This document shows, in pieces, positions 26,701 to 34,988 of a DNA stretch of 64,000 bases. The stretch's first letter is position 1, and each line of letters starts with the position of its first letter. The position numbers and the translations under genes were made by a program. The stretch is from Bacteroides sp. ET71 (GTDB lineage: Bacteria > Bacteroidota > Bacteroidia > Bacteroidales > Bacteroidaceae). Where the stretch lies: positions 152,732 to 216,731 of the forward strand of contig NZ_JAMBLS010000004.1 of assembly GCF_023336905.1 (NCBI RefSeq), read 5' to 3'. The notes below the pieces were generated by a model. The model ran no database searches and had not been told where the DNA came from. It was given only the letters and a program-made list of their open reading frames with translations.

Positions 26701-27735
26701 ATGAAAAAGCTGCACGACGTTTCTCTAATCTATGTATTCTCACCTGGTAACTCGACCACTGGCGGCATAGAATTGTTGCACCAACTGGTAGACTACTTGA
26801 GAAACCAGAAACAGAAAGCTTACATCTACTACTATAACGACCCCTCTGCCCATATCCCGGATGCCTACCAAAAATACAACATAAGCGTAACGACCACCAT
26901 CGAAGATGCGGAAAACAACGTTATTGTACTGCCGGAAATATGCTTTCACCTGAGCAAGAACTACACGCACACACAAACCGTTTTATGGTGGCTCAGCGTA
27001 AATAACTACTACCACCAGGAGAAAAGGCACATCCCGCTCCACGAGATATTCTCTTACTCCAGGACTTATGGACTAAAACAAATCTGGCATAGAATCGCCG
27101 GACTGTTCCTCCTTCAATGGAGGTTCAAGACCGATTTCTCCATCAAAGACTCCATAGACAAAGAATACATCCACGCTTACCAGTCCGAATATGCCAAACG
27201 GCATCTGCAGGAACGCGGGGTAAGCAACTTATATCCACTGAAAGATTACATTAACACAGCGTTTATCTCCAACGAGACATGCCGAAACAAAAAGCCGGCC
27301 ATACTCTATAATCCCAAGAAAGGCCTGAAGTTCACACGCAAGCTGATGAAAGCTGCTCCGGACCTGAAATTCATCCCCCTGCAAAACCTCTCCAGAGCAG
27401 CCCTGCAAGAGATACTTTCCGGCAGTGCACTGTACATCGATTTCGGGAACCATCCCGGAATGGACAGGCTGCCCCGGGAAGCTGCCGTCAACGGCTGCTG
27501 CATCATCACAGGCAGACAAGGAGCCGCCCAAAACGACATAGACATCCCCATACCTGTTGAATACAAGTTCGACGAACGCACAGCATCTGTACAAGGCATC
27601 ACACAGCAGATCAGAAGCATACTGGCTGATTATGAATCGCACACTATCCATTTCGAAACGTACAGAAACAGAATCAAACGTGAACAGGAAACATTCTACA
27701 AACAAATAGATAACTTATTCCAGTTGAATACCTGA
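26701..27735 (+). CDS. Putative glycosyltransferase of unrecognised family
   Basis: A 344-residue cytoplasmic protein with no signal peptide. The N-terminus has a GT-B-like opening (LIYVFSPGNSTTGGIELLHQ, compare TGG-E-H loops of GT4 enzymes). The C-terminal half has NPKKGLKFTRKLMKAAPDLK followed by LYIDFGNHPGMDRLPREAAV and NGCCIITGR, resembling the nucleotide-sugar side of GT-B transferases (E-AVNGC). The catalytic motif is weak, so the call is tentative. Base composition is more A/T-rich than its neighbours, suggesting later acquisition. It sits 50 bases after one GT2 gene and 4 bases before the next. Confidence 0.6.
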   Translation: MKKLHDVSLIYVFSPGNSTTGGIELLHQLVDYLRNQKQKAYIYYYNDPSAHIPDAYQKYNISVTTTIEDAENNVIVLPEICFHLSKNYTHTQTVLWWLSVNNYYHQEKRHIPLHEIFSYSRTYGLKQIWHRIAGLFLLQWRFKTDFSIKDSIDKEYIHAYQSEYAKRHLQERGVSNLYPLKDYINTAFISNETCRNKKPAILYNPKKGLKFTRKLMKAAPDLKFIPLQNLSRAALQEILSGSALYIDFGNHPGMDRLPREAAVNGCCIITGRQGAAQNDIDIPIPVEYKFDERTASVQGITQQIRSILADYESHTIHFETYRNRIKREQETFYKQIDNLFQLNT

Positions 27736-27739
27736 AAAA

Positions 27740-28750
27740 ATGACGCCAAACTTATCCTCCCATCATACACAAAAAGCCATGGAACAGCCCATCGTCAGTG
27801 TCATAGTACCCAATTACAACTACGCCCGCTACTTGCCCCTGCGTATCGAATCCATCTTAAAGCAGACTTTCACCGAGTTCGAACTGATTTTGCTGGACGA
27901 CGCCTCCACCGACGGCAGCGTGCCCATCTTGGAAACCTACCGGAACAACCCGCACGTGTCACACCTCATCGTCAACAGCGAAAACACGGGAAGTCCATTC
28001 AAACAATGGATGAAAGGAATCTTGCTGGCCCGGGGGAAATATGTCTGGATGGCAGAAGCAGACGACCTGGCCGAACCGCTGTTCCTGGAGACCTGTGTCC
28101 GGCTGGCGGAAGCCTACGCGGACACGGCTATCTGCTACACGGGGTCTGTGCTGATGGACGAGAAGGGAGAAACAGAAAAGCGGGACATCAACCATTGGGG
28201 GAAACGGGCCAGAAAAGAACATGCCTATTTCGACGGCCCGTCGTTTGCAGCCCATAACCTGTATTGGAAGAATTATACGGTCAACGCAAGCGGCATCCTG
28301 TTCAGGAGGGAATACGCGGCCGAGCTCTCGCAATCTGAGTTCTTGGACATGCGCTACTGCGGCGACTGGCTGTTCTGGTTCCAGATGGCCATGCAGGGCG
28401 GAGTGGTCGAAGTCTACCGCAACCTGAACTACTTCCGGCAGCACACGCAGAAAGTCACCCTGAAATCGCACCACGCCGGCAAAGGGATAGAGGAAGACAT
28501 CTTGGTCTTGCAATACATGGAAAGCCGGCTGCCCGGGCTGAGCACTTACAAGAAGCGCCTGCGGCACGGGCTGGTTTACCAGAAAATCAACCGGGCACAC
28601 CTGAAGCGGGAGGACAAACTGGCGTTGTACGAACTGGCGCGCCGCATGCTGCGCTCGACCACGGCCGACTACCGTCTGGAGCGCCTGAACCAGTTCCTGC
28701 GCCTGCTGTCGCCCACCTTGCTGACAAGGAAAAGAGACCGCCTGAAATAA
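27740..28750 (+). CDS. GT2 family glycosyltransferase
   Basis: A classic inverting GT-A transferase of 336 residues. The core VSVIVPNYNYARYLPLRIES, LLDDASTDGS and the metal motif VWMAEADDLAEP are all present, with a C-terminal CGDWLFWFQMA motif for the acceptor side. The ATG at 27740 directly follows the previous gene; an internal ATG at 27779 (MEQPIVSVIV) is also plausible and more like family members. The last 82 bases overlap the 3' end of the converging gene on the minus strand. Part of the surface glycan locus; sugar specificity unknown. Confidence 0.88.
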   Translation: MTPNLSSHHTQKAMEQPIVSVIVPNYNYARYLPLRIESILKQTFTEFELILLDDASTDGSVPILETYRNNPHVSHLIVNSENTGSPFKQWMKGILLARGKYVWMAEADDLAEPLFLETCVRLAEAYADTAICYTGSVLMDEKGETEKRDINHWGKRARKEHAYFDGPSFAAHNLYWKNYTVNASGILFRREYAAELSQSEFLDMRYCGDWLFWFQMAMQGGVVEVYRNLNYFRQHTQKVTLKSHHAGKGIEEDILVLQYMESRLPGLSTYKKRLRHGLVYQKINRAHLKREDKLALYELARRMLRSTTADYRLERLNQFLRLLSPTLLTRKRDRLK

Positions 28751-29668
28751 GCACGCCCTCCCCTTGGCTCTCCTCGGTCTGGCCCATACGTCTCCATGAT
28801 GTGCCCGTAATAAGTATTCTTACCCTCGGGGGTTGTTCTTTGCAACTTTATCTTGTACGTCAGCTTGTGGAAATCGTAATCCGTGCAGAAACGCCGCCAT
28901 TCCCCATCCACATACTCGTCGTTCAGGCACTTGCCCAGCGGCCCCATCGCCGTGACAGGCACCTCTTCCACCATCCGGCTGATGGAGGGGATATATTTCC
29001 GGGCGATGGCAAATGCGTAATCTATCAGCAAATAGACAATCAGCTTGGTTTGCGTCTTCCAGTACAGCAGAAAGAAATCGTTCATGAACGACGGTAGCAG
29101 GTTGTTACGGCCGCAAGCCACAAAAAAACCGACCCATCCGCCCCGCGAGATATTATGGTAGATGGGGACATGGTGGCAAGTCCAGAACTTGCGGTCCGGC
29201 CTTATGAAAGAGTTAAAATGCTTGCAAGGAATCAAGACCGTGCTGTCTATCCAGATTCCCCCATGTTTGGCCAGCAAAGCCATCCGCAAGATGTCGGACA
29301 AATGCGTCAGGCTGATTTTCCCCTGCTTGACCTTGGTTCTGATATAGTCGGGTAAGTCAACATAGTCCCCGTGGTTGGCCTCCGTGATTACAATCACCGG
29401 ATGCCTGTCGGCATGCATTTTTATCGAGTTCAAACAAGCCTTGGCAACGTCAGGCATGGTCTCCTCTCCCTGCCACCAGCAGAACCACACGGGAGAATCC
29501 TCCTCGATGGGCTCGCAAGCCTCGTTCGAGCGGTCCTTGTAGCGCTCCACAAGTTCTTTCCCTCCGGCCCTGTATAACAGAAACCACACGATGTACCGCT
29601 GCTTGACGGACGAAAGCCCCCTCCACTCGCTTAAAGAATCGCTTTACCTTGCCTTGTTTCTTTCTCAT
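28669..29668 (-). pseudogene. Frameshifted GT32-like capsular polysaccharide synthesis gene
   Basis: Resembles the capsular polysaccharide synthesis family (GT32-like): FCWWQGEETMPDVAKACLNS, SDILRMALLAKHGGIWIDST with the DxD-like site, and KFWTCHHVP. The main frame has no good start. A second frame starts at ATG 29668 with MRKKQGKVKRFFKRVEG and then loses homology. A C5 run (G5 on the coding strand) at 29617-29621 joins the two: with one G removed the protein reads through as RVEGLSSVKQRYIVWFLLYR. So this is a +1 frameshift at a homopolymer, either real inactivation, phase variation or a sequencing error. The C-terminus is also odd, ending in an Arg-rich tail overlapping the converging GT2 gene by 82 bases. 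Confidence 0.75.
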
Positions 29669-29699
29669 CTCCAACGACTGTGTTGTGTGACAAAAAGGA

Positions 29700-30617
29700 C
29701 TATTTCAACCGCACGTACTTCGGCCGCCGCAATCCCACGTAGAAAGGCAACAGGCGGAAGAAACGGCGGACACGCCACCAAGGCCGGTCAAGAATACGCT
29801 CTCCTTGCCAGGGCGTCAAGTCCTGGTACTTGAAGTAAACCTCGCGCAACGGGTGCTGGCTGTCGTATTCCCACGGCTTGCGGTTGGTGAAATGCAGGAT
29901 GACGGGATGACTCAACACTTCGGTCAGCCGCCCGCGCCAAGCCTCGTCCTGCTGCAAGGACAGGCGGTAGAAAGCGTCCTGCACGTTCCATTTCAAATCG
30001 ACCAAACGCTTATGCCCGTGCAAGACGCTGTTCAGCAAATCCTGGTCGTTGAAGAGGATGCGCTCCGGATAGCGGTGGTAGTAGTCAGCGCACGCCCGGG
30101 GCACGTCGTGCTCGCGCCACCAGTCCAGATTGACCAGCAGCACGCCTGCGTTGAAATAAGAGTCCTCCATCGGATACTTCAGCACCTCGTAGCGCGCTGC
30201 CTCGCGGCAACCCATGTCTTCCACCGCCGCCACGCCCACGCCGTCCAGCGGAGTATCCCACAACGGGCGGACATCGCCCGTCACCACGATGTCGCAATCC
30301 AGGTAAAGCACCTTGTCGACCTCCCGTGGCAACAAGGCCGACAGGATACAGCGGTAGTAAGTGGCCATGGAGATGCGCTTGCTGAACTTGCGGATGGTGA
30401 ATCCCTCCAACAACCGGAGGTCGGGCTCATAGAACAGCACCCGGCTGCCATACTTTGCAGCCAACTGTGTCAGGATGTCTTTCTCGCCGCCCGACAACCC
30501 GCGGGCAATGACATGGACGGAGAACTCTTCGCGACGGTTGTTTTCGAACAGCGAAACCAGCGTCACCGCGCAATGGCGGACGTAATGGGAGTCTATGTTG
30601 CAAGCAATGTGTATCAT
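29700..30617 (-). CDS. GT8 family glycosyltransferase
   Basis: A 305-residue retaining transferase of the LPS galactosyl/glucosyl-transferase type. Motifs are IHIACNIDSHYVRHCAVTL at the N-terminus, the metal-binding VLYLDCDIVVTGD (Asp107, Asp109), SYFNAGVLLVNLDWWRE, FNDQDLLNSVLHG and the terminal HFTNRKPW. Likely adds a hexose from a UDP-sugar to the lipooligosaccharide core. It is transcribed away from the GT90 gene, and the two share a short promoter region. Confidence 0.92.
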   Translation of the reverse strand: MIHIACNIDSHYVRHCAVTLVSLFENNRREEFSVHVIARGLSGGEKDILTQLAAKYGSRVLFYEPDLRLLEGFTIRKFSKRISMATYYRCILSALLPREVDKVLYLDCDIVVTGDVRPLWDTPLDGVGVAAVEDMGCREAARYEVLKYPMEDSYFNAGVLLVNLDWWREHDVPRACADYYHRYPERILFNDQDLLNSVLHGHKRLVDLKWNVQDAFYRLSLQQDEAWRGRLTEVLSHPVILHFTNRKPWEYDSQHPLREVYFKYQDLTPWQGERILDRPWWRVRRFFRLLPFYVGLRRPKYVRLK

Positions 30618-30637
30618 AATCCTGCTAATCGTTGCTG

Positions 30638-30675
30638 CAAAGATATAGATATAAAGAATAAAAACACTACCTTTG
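30638..30675. promoter_or_regulatory. Divergent -7 boxes between GT8 and GT90 genes
   Basis: CAAAGATA (30638-30645) is the minus-strand -7 box for the GT8 gene, and TACCTTTG (30668-30675) is the plus-strand -7 box for the GT90 gene. Neither has a clear TTTG -33 element. Confidence 0.6.
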
Positions 30676-30712
30676 TCGAGAAAAAAACTTAACCGTCACA
30701 ATCTATCACCCT

Positions 30713-31723
30713 ATGAGCGACAGCATCTTCTACAAACTGCACAGCGGGAAACCTGTCAAGGCCTTGTATTTCCTGCGGAAATTCGCAGGCCTGGCCGTCC
30801 CCGACTGCTGGTATCGCGCCCGTCTGGAACGGAAATTGCAGCAGGCAAAGACACGCCCGGATTACGAATATCTGCAACAGCGCGTGGCCTACTACAACCG
30901 CATCAACACCCCGTGGCACGTCTCCGCGCCAGACAGCCTGCAACGCGACCGGAGCTGGATACACTACACCGGCGCCTTGGGCGACTACCGCCGCAAGCTG
31001 TTCCACACGGCCTATTACTTCGACCAGCACGACGTCACCCGCTGGTTCCCGCCACGCTTGCGCTGGAACTTCTGCCCCGGCGACGTCTACTTCACCCCCT
31101 CCGTGCCCACCATCGTGAAAAGCCGCCTGCTGACGGCCGACAACCAAAACTCGGTGGTGCTGAAGCTCGACAAGCTACGCCACTTCATGTACGTCTACGA
31201 CACCAAACCCTTCCGCGAGAAAAAAGACTGCGCCATCTTCCGCGGGAAAATCCGTCAGAGCCGCCTGCGCACCCTCTTCCTGGAGAAATTCTTCGGCCAT
31301 CCGCTGTGCGACTGCGGCGTGGTGGGACGCAACGAAGGCTGCCCCGACGAATGGATGACCCCCAAAAAGACCATCCGCGAACACCTGGACTACAAGTTCA
31401 TCATCGCGCTGGAAGGAAACGACGTAGCCTCCAACCTGAAATGGGTGATGTCGTCCAACTCATTGGCCGTCATGACCCGCCCCACCTGCGAGACCTGGTT
31501 CATGGAAGGCACACTGAAGCCCGACTACCACTACGTAGAGGTCAAAGAAGACTTCTCGGACTTTGAAGAAAAACTGCGCTTCTACATCGACCACCCGGAA
31601 AAGGCCGAAGAAATCATCCGCCATGCCCACGAATACGTGGCCCAGTTCCGCGACAACCGGCGCGAAGAACTGCTGCAACTGATGGTGCTCGACCAGTACT
31701 TCAAGACCAGCGGACAACGGTGA
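30713..31723 (+). CDS. GT90-family (CAP10/LpsA-like) glycosyltransferase
   Basis: A 336-residue protein of the LPS GT90 family. Recognisable segments are KDCAIFRGKIRQSRLRTLFL, MTPKKTIREHLDYKFIIALE, GNDVASNLKWVMSSNSLAV and the closing CETWFMEGTLKPDYHYVEVK. The phosphate-binding GNDVASNLKW stretch and the FRG motif are the family hallmarks. It probably adds a pentose or hexose to the outer core. Last recognisable gene of the glycan locus. It ends before a GC-rich spacer. Confidence 0.88.
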   Translation: MSDSIFYKLHSGKPVKALYFLRKFAGLAVPDCWYRARLERKLQQAKTRPDYEYLQQRVAYYNRINTPWHVSAPDSLQRDRSWIHYTGALGDYRRKLFHTAYYFDQHDVTRWFPPRLRWNFCPGDVYFTPSVPTIVKSRLLTADNQNSVVLKLDKLRHFMYVYDTKPFREKKDCAIFRGKIRQSRLRTLFLEKFFGHPLCDCGVVGRNEGCPDEWMTPKKTIREHLDYKFIIALEGNDVASNLKWVMSSNSLAVMTRPTCETWFMEGTLKPDYHYVEVKEDFSDFEEKLRFYIDHPEKAEEIIRHAHEYVAQFRDNRREELLQLMVLDQYFKTSGQR

Positions 31724-31864
31724 CACACCCAGGCGCTCTCTCTGCCCCGGACAAAGCCCGCCCCTGGCGCAGCACAGCCATGCTTCCTGTCCGCCAGCAC
31801 CATCTGCGGTAAAGAATCTTGCAAAAAAAGGAACCATCCGAGCCGTTTTCCGCCCAAGAAAGCG

Positions 31865-31872
31865 TATATTTG
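31865..31872 (+). promoter_or_regulatory. -7 box for pdxB
   Basis: TATATTTG, an exact TAnnTTTG match, lies 34 bases upstream of the pdxB start. No TTTG at the right distance upstream. Confidence 0.5.
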
Positions 31873-31906
31873 CAGCCCGAAAACCGAAAGGAGACAAGAA
31901 TAATAT

Positions 31907-32950
31907 ATGAGAATCATTGTCGATAACAAAATCCCCTTCATCCGCGAAGCCGTGGAAAGTATTGCCGATGAAGTAATCTACGCCGCCGGCAACGAATTTA
32001 CGCCGGAACTTGTCAAAGAGGCCGATGCCCTCATCATCCGCACACGCACACGCTGCGACAGGCAACTGCTGGAAGGCAGCCGCGTGCAGTTCATTGCCAC
32101 GGCCACCATCGGCTTCGACCACATAGACACCGACTATTGCCGCCAGGCCGGCATCGAATGGGCCAACGCACCGGGATGCAACGCCGCTTCTGTGGGCCAA
32201 TACATCCACTCGGTCCTGCTGCTGCTGCAACTGAAGCGCGACAAACCCCTGGCCGGACTCAACATGGGCATCGTAGGCGTGGGACACGTGGGCAGCATCG
32301 TAGCCGAAGTGGCCAGCGACATGGGGCTGAAAGTCCTGCTGAACGACCCCCCACGCGAAGAAACAGAAGGCTCCGGACGCTTCCACTCGCTGCACACCCT
32401 GGCACAAGAATGTGACATCATCAGCTTCCACACCCCACTGGCGCGCGAAGGGAAATACCCCACCTACCACCTGGCCGACGCATCATTCTTCGCCTCACTC
32501 CGACGCAAACCCGTGTTCATCAACACCTCGCGCGGAGAAGTGGCCGACACGCAAGCCCTGCTGGCAGCCCTGGACAACGGACAGGTGTCCGACGCCGTCA
32601 TCGACGTCTGGGAAAACGAGCCCGACATCGACCGCACCCTCCTGCAACGGGCCTTCATCGGCACCCCACACATCGCCGGCTACTCGGCCGACGGCAAAGC
32701 CAACGCCACACGCATGGCACTGACCGCCCTGTGCCGCCACTTCGGCATCAAGCCCGACTTCCACATCGTACCGCCCAAACCCGCCAACCTCATCATCACG
32801 GCCTCGAACGAAACAGAAGCCTGCCTGCAAATCTACGACCCCCGACGCGACAGCAACGCGCTGAAAGAACATCCCGAACGCTTCGAGGCACTGCGAGGAG
32901 ACTATCCCCTGCGGCGCGAACGGCAAGCCTACTTGTTCAAACAAGGATAA
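31907..32950 (+). CDS. pdxB: 4-phosphoerythronate dehydrogenase
   Basis: A 347-residue member of the D-2-hydroxyacid dehydrogenase family, second step of DXP-dependent pyridoxal phosphate synthesis. Visible are the opening MRIIVDNKIPFIREAVE typical of PdxB, FIATATIGFDHIDTDYC, ANAPGCNAASVGQYI, the NAD-binding GIVGVGHVGSIVAEVASDMG, FINTSRGEVADTQALL and the active-site His in GTPHIAGYSADGKANAT. The C-terminal domain is the PdxB-specific dimerisation part. Monocistronic by position. Confidence 0.95.
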   Translation: MRIIVDNKIPFIREAVESIADEVIYAAGNEFTPELVKEADALIIRTRTRCDRQLLEGSRVQFIATATIGFDHIDTDYCRQAGIEWANAPGCNAASVGQYIHSVLLLLQLKRDKPLAGLNMGIVGVGHVGSIVAEVASDMGLKVLLNDPPREETEGSGRFHSLHTLAQECDIISFHTPLAREGKYPTYHLADASFFASLRRKPVFINTSRGEVADTQALLAALDNGQVSDAVIDVWENEPDIDRTLLQRAFIGTPHIAGYSADGKANATRMALTALCRHFGIKPDFHIVPPKPANLIITASNETEACLQIYDPRRDSNALKEHPERFEALRGDYPLRRERQAYLFKQG

Positions 32951-32997
32951 AGGAGCTAAAAAATCCAACATTCCCAAATCTTTCCCAAATCGCTTCT

Positions 32998-33005
32998 TAC
33001 CTTTG
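32998..33005 (+). promoter_or_regulatory. -7 box for PepSY-like lipoprotein gene
   Basis: TACCTTTG lies 28 bases before the ATG at 33034. The -33 element is not evident. Confidence 0.5.
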
Positions 33006-33033
33006 CCACAGAAACCTAAAACAAATAAGTGAT

Positions 33034-33513
33034 ATGAAAAAAGAAGTGATAAAAAGAGTAAAGAACGTGTGGATGCTGCTCCTGGCAGGCATACTGACCC
33101 TCGGGCTGCAAAGCTGCGACGACGATGACAACAACGACAACGTGGCACCCACCACAGAACTGCAAGCCGCCTTCAGCGCCCGCTTCCCAGGCGTAGACCC
33201 CAACCGCGTGGAATGGGAATGGGACGGACAAATGAACGCCTACGAAGCCGACTTCTGGGAAAACAACCTGGAGAAATCGGCCTGGTTCTCCGAAGCCAAC
33301 GAATGGCTGATGACAGAAACAGACTACAACTATCCCTACACCGGAGTGCCGCAGGCCGTGATAGACGCCGCCAATGCCTCCAACCCGGACTACCGCCTGG
33401 AGGACATCGACCTCATCGAAACCCCGGACGGCTCTTACTACCTGGTGGAAAAAGAGTTGGGCGAACGTGACATCTACCTGTCCTTCGCCGCCGACGGCAC
33501 GCCGCTCTCCTAA
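33034..33513 (+). CDS. PepSY-like domain lipoprotein
   Basis: A 159-residue exported protein with signal MLLLAGILTLGLQSC (lipobox LQSC) followed by an acidic DDDDNNDN linker. The rest resembles PepSY-like (DUF2874) repeats: LQAAFSARFPGVDPNRVEWE, YEADFWENNLEKSAWFSEAN, VIDAANASNPDYRLEDIDLI and YYLVEKELGERDIYLSFAAD. Such proteins are periplasmic or outer-membrane lipoproteins of unknown role, possibly inhibitory or sensory. The ATG at 33034 is chosen for the signal peptide and its promoter; the open frame extends far upstream through pdxB in another reading. Followed by a hairpin. Confidence 0.82.
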   Translation: MKKEVIKRVKNVWMLLLAGILTLGLQSCDDDDNNDNVAPTTELQAAFSARFPGVDPNRVEWEWDGQMNAYEADFWENNLEKSAWFSEANEWLMTETDYNYPYTGVPQAVIDAANASNPDYRLEDIDLIETPDGSYYLVEKELGERDIYLSFAADGTPLS

Positions 33514-33538
33514 ACCTCGACAAATGATTTGCCAAACA

Positions 33539-33573
33539 ATCAGGGTGGAAGTTTCCTAAGCTTCCACCCTGAT
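33539..33573. terminator. Hairpin shared by converging genes
   Basis: A 13-bp perfect stem (33539-33551 with 33561-33573, 9-base loop) sits exactly between the plus-strand lipoprotein gene and the stop of the truncated minus-strand gene. T-rich sequence follows only on the minus side, so terminator strength is uncertain. Confidence 0.6.
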
Positions 33574-33933
33574 TCATGTCACCCCCAAGTCGCGGTACAC
33601 CCGCCCGGCATAATAATAAGCCTCGGGCAACAGTCGGCGGTCGCCCTCCTGCTCGTAATAATCCAACACAGGGCGGATAATACTGTCCGACATATGGGTG
33701 ACATACGCCTTGTCCGCCGCCTTCACCGTCAGCAGCCGGTAATACATCCGCACCCGTTCGGGCACGGTCGGAACACTGTCTGCCCACCCGTCCAACAGCC
33801 GCAGCGCACTGTCCGGCGCCACTTCTGCCAGCGAATCGGCCTGCAACAGCACACGGGGATACCTACCCTCACGGCAAGCGCAAAGGCAGAGGCAGCAGGC
33901 CAGAAGCACGTAAAATGAAGTCGGCATTTTCAT
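33574..33933 (-). pseudogene. Truncated TPR lipoprotein/regulator (N-terminal fragment)
   Basis: A 119-residue remnant: a lipoprotein signal (MKMPTSFYVLLACCLCLCAC) then RVLLQADSLAEVAPDSALRL and YEQEGDRRLLPEAYYYAGRV YRDLG. This is the opening of the large Bacteroidales TPR/helix-turn-helix membrane regulator family, whose members go on for several hundred residues of TPR repeats plus a DNA-binding domain. Here the frame stops right after YRDLGVT, directly before a hairpin. The ATG at 33933 is chosen because an upstream -7 box places the transcript start inside the longer open frame. Probably a decayed gene; a functional short form cannot be excluded. Confidence 0.7.
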
Positions 33934-33957
33934 AAGCACAAACATAGCAACCTGCTG

Positions 33958-33965
33958 CAAAGATA
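33958..33965 (-). promoter_or_regulatory. -7 box for truncated TPR gene
   Basis: CAAAGATA (TATCTTTG on the minus strand) lies 25 bases upstream of the ATG at 33933, so the remnant may still be transcribed. Confidence 0.5.
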
Positions 33966-34059
33966 AGCATTAAAAACTGCCAACCACCTTGTCTGCACAA
34001 TTTTTTGTCGGAGACAGAAAGACGGCATCCGCCCCCATCTGCAAGGTTGCATTTACCTT

Positions 34060-34144
34060 CCAAAGTCGTACTTTTTCCGTTTCTTGTTCGAGTCTATGGA
34101 CTCGAACAAAGAACGACTTTGGAACGAATTTGGTACGACTTTGG
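34060..34144. repeat. Intergenic hairpin with three 11-bp-spaced direct repeats
   Basis: A perfect 11-bp palindromic stem (34084-34094 with 34099-34109, loop TATG) is followed by three copies of ACGAMTTTGG at 34113, 34124 and 34135. An inverted copy of the same motif (CCAAAGTCGTAC, 34060-34071) lies on the other side and can pair with 34133-34144. No T-run. It lies between the PAP2 stop and the truncated TPR gene. Function unknown. Confidence 0.75.
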
Positions 34145-34181
34145 TAGGAATCGAGTAGGTAGTGTACTTGTGTAAAGATTT

Positions 34182-34784
34182 TTAATCACCGAAGAGCCAA
34201 CGGTTCAGCCAGCGGTTGATGTAGACATTGGCCACGGCCAGCCCTGCGCCGATGGCCGCGCCCGCCAGTACGTCGGACGGGTAGTGCACGCCTTCGTTCA
34301 TGCGCGACACGCCTACCGAACAGGCCCACAAGGCGGAGGGGGCTATGACGTACCACTTGGGGTAGCGGATGCTGAGCGAAGTGGCCAGGGCAAAGGCCGT
34401 GGCCGTGTGGCCGGAGGGGAACGAGGGACTGCTCTCCAGGCTGTAGGGATGCACGCGGTCGGGATAGCGTTCGTAGGGGCGGTCGCGCCCCACGAGGTAC
34501 TTCAGGCCGTAGGTGACGACAAAGGCGCCTGCCACACTGGTGCCTACGTAGACGGCGTCTTTCAGCAGGTCGCGGTCGTCCTTAATCCAAGCCGTCAGGG
34601 CCATGGCCACAGGGATGCCCACGGCCAGGTAGGGTTCGGACTTCGACACCACCTTATTATAATCGCGTATGAACCGCCCGTCCCAACTGTTGACACGGTG
34701 CACGGTATTGATGTCCCAGTTCTGGGCCGACAGGGGGCACAAGAGGGGAAGCAGGAAAGCGAAGAATAAAAGATATCTTTTCAT
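34182..34784 (-). CDS. PAP2-family phosphatase, membrane-associated
   Basis: A 200-residue phosphatidic-acid-phosphatase-type enzyme. The three motifs are visible: KYLVGRDRP, SPSFPSGHTATAFALA and SRMNEGVHYPSDVLAGAAIG. These carry the catalytic histidines and the aspartate of the KX6RP-PSGH-SRX5HX3D signature. The N-terminus MKRYLLFFAFLLPLLCPLSA is a signal peptide, followed by membrane-buried helices, so it acts at the periplasmic side, perhaps on undecaprenyl pyrophosphate or lipid A. ATG 34784 is chosen over an upstream GTG. Confidence 0.92.
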   Translation of the reverse strand: MKRYLLFFAFLLPLLCPLSAQNWDINTVHRVNSWDGRFIRDYNKVVSKSEPYLAVGIPVAMALTAWIKDDRDLLKDAVYVGTSVAGAFVVTYGLKYLVGRDRPYERYPDRVHPYSLESSPSFPSGHTATAFALATSLSIRYPKWYVIAPSALWACSVGVSRMNEGVHYPSDVLAGAAIGAGLAVANVYINRWLNRWLFGD

Positions 34785-34803
34785 AATCAACACATCGACC
34801 GGG

Positions 34804-34834
34804 CAAAGATACGCATTTTAACGATAGAGCCAAG
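34804..34834 (-). promoter_or_regulatory. Promoter for PAP2 gene
   Basis: On the minus strand CTTG (34831-34834), 19-base spacer, TATCTTTG (34804-34811): a good Bacteroidetes match ending 20 bases before the ATG. Confidence 0.7.
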
Positions 34835-34885
34835 AGGCAGGCTGCCGATAATGCACCTACAATGCGGAATTATTTCTTTAATCGC

Positions 34886-34916
34886 TTGTTTGATAAAGGT
34901 TTTTCATATACTTTTG
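34886..34916 (+). promoter_or_regulatory. Promoter for fumarate reductase operon
   Basis: TTG (34886-34888), 20-base spacer, TACTTTTG (34909-34916). The leader to the frdC ATG would be about 65 bases. Confidence 0.65.
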
Positions 34917-34988
34917 CAAGGAGTTAGCAGAATCGGCCTTGCCAATGACATTTTCTAAACAATTTAAATAACTTTAATTCAATCATTT

